Origin: Franzmannia pantelleriensis
GTDB lineage: Bacteria; Pseudomonadota; Gammaproteobacteria; Pseudomonadales; Halomonadaceae
Direction: 5' to 3'
Assembly: GCF_900102875.1 (NCBI RefSeq)
Contig: NZ_FNGH01000004.1
Location: 1-64,000 of the forward strand
Length of the DNA stretch: 64,000 nucleotides
Under the pieces are notes generated by a model, which worked only from the letters and a program-made list of their open reading frames with translations, was not told where the DNA came from and ran no database searches. How positions within the stretch are numbered: position 1 is the first letter of the stretch; each line of letters starts with the position of its first letter. The position numbers and the translations under genes are program-made. Shown here piece by piece: positions 63,691-64,000 of this stretch.

Positions 63691-64000
63691 ATGAGCCTGC
63701 ACAAGGAATTGATCGACCGCGACCGCAAGGTCACCTTCCACGCCTCCACCCACCTGCGCGACTTCGCCCACGGCGACGCACCGGGCCGGGTGATCAGCGG
63801 CGGCAAGGGCATTCATATCGTCGACAAGGACGGCCGCGAGTTCATCGACGGCTTCGCCGGGCTCTACTGCGTCAATATCGGCTACGGGCGTACCGAAGTG
63901 GCCGAGGCGATCTACCGTCAGGCCCTCGAACTGTCCTACTACCACACCTACGTCGGTCACTCCAACGAGCCGCAGATCCAGCTCTCCGAGAAGATTCTCG
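63691..64000 (+). CDS. doeD: L-2,4-diaminobutyrate transaminase, 5' part (cut by window end)
   Basis: The first 103 codons of a class III aminotransferase are present: MSLHKELIDRDRKVTFHAS, then GKGIHIVDKDGREFIDGFAG with LYCVNIGYGRTEVAEAI and YYHTYVGHSNEPQIQLSEKI. DoeD transfers the 4-amino group of 2,4-diaminobutyrate to an oxo acid, giving aspartate semialdehyde for DoeC. A GAGAGAAGAGAGAAC purine-rich ribosome site precedes the ATG. The PLP-binding lysine lies beyond the window, so the assignment rests on the N-terminal region and on neighbour doeC. Confidence 0.9.
   Translation, partial: MSLHKELIDRDRKVTFHASTHLRDFAHGDAPGRVISGGKGIHIVDKDGREFIDGFAGLYCVNIGYGRTEVAEAIYRQALELSYYHTYVGHSNEPQIQLSEKIL

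Overview
The window looks like a chromosomal segment of a moderately halophilic gammaproteobacterium of the Halomonadaceae (Halomonas or a close relative). The evidence is GC-rich DNA, the ectoine-degradation genes doeA, doeB, doeX, doeC and doeD, an alpha-glucosidase that matches what I know of the Halomonas GH13_23 enzyme with catalytic residues at the same positions (D202, E271), a BCCT osmolyte transporter and acidic exported proteins. I saw no rRNA, tRNA, CRISPR array or prophage.

Layout. (1) 2-1960: an intact ISAs1-family insertion sequence with 20-bp perfect inverted repeats sits inside a hybrid sensor kinase gene; only the receiver/Hpt tail remains in the window. (2) 1955-9897: a CDF cation transporter, a FruR/Cra-type repressor and the coupled operon fruB-fruK-fruA, ending at a clear terminator. 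(3) 10117-14831: a monooxygenase-domain membrane protein, a chemoreceptor with a very good sigma-28 promoter, a decayed second copy of that chemoreceptor, and an alpha/beta-hydrolase. (4) 14898-21309: NosP-like FIST sensor, hybrid histidine kinase, soluble sugar dehydrogenase, LuxR-type regulator and an ExaC-like aldehyde dehydrogenase, resembling the alcohol-oxidation/NO-sensing regulatory neighbourhood of pseudomonads. (5) 21392-30324: SulP transporter, L,D-transpeptidase, BetT-like transporter and a three-gene TRAP transporter. (6) 30412-37719: Spy-like periplasmic protein, BaeR/BaeS two-component system, and an RND pump with its adaptor. (7) 37844-47080: LacI regulator, ABC sugar transporter, alpha-glucosidase and a divergent sugar porin, with three copies of one operator in the divergent promoter region. 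(8) 47225-52017: LysO-like exporter, DUF3108 protein, NAD-salvage pair pncA-pncB, and a GhrA-like reductase. (9) 52345-64000: the ectoine-degradation locus, with four extra genes between doeX and doeC; doeD runs off the end.

How the parts work together. Region 7 is a complete route for alpha-glucosides: porin, binding protein, two permeases, ATPase, intracellular glucosidase and repressor. Region 6 is an envelope-stress module in which the Spy-like gene and the pump operon both carry GTGCAA-type repeats at helical spacing upstream, suggesting one regulon. Region 9 takes ectoine to aspartate. The inserted amidase, ATP-grasp ligase, C45 hydrolase and basic amino acid decarboxylase are the best candidate for an uncharacterised pathway here, because they share the operon direction with ectoine catabolism and are tightly packed.

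Start codons were re-chosen from ribosome binding sites and domain limits wherever the longest frame looked too long; the choice is stated in each entry.
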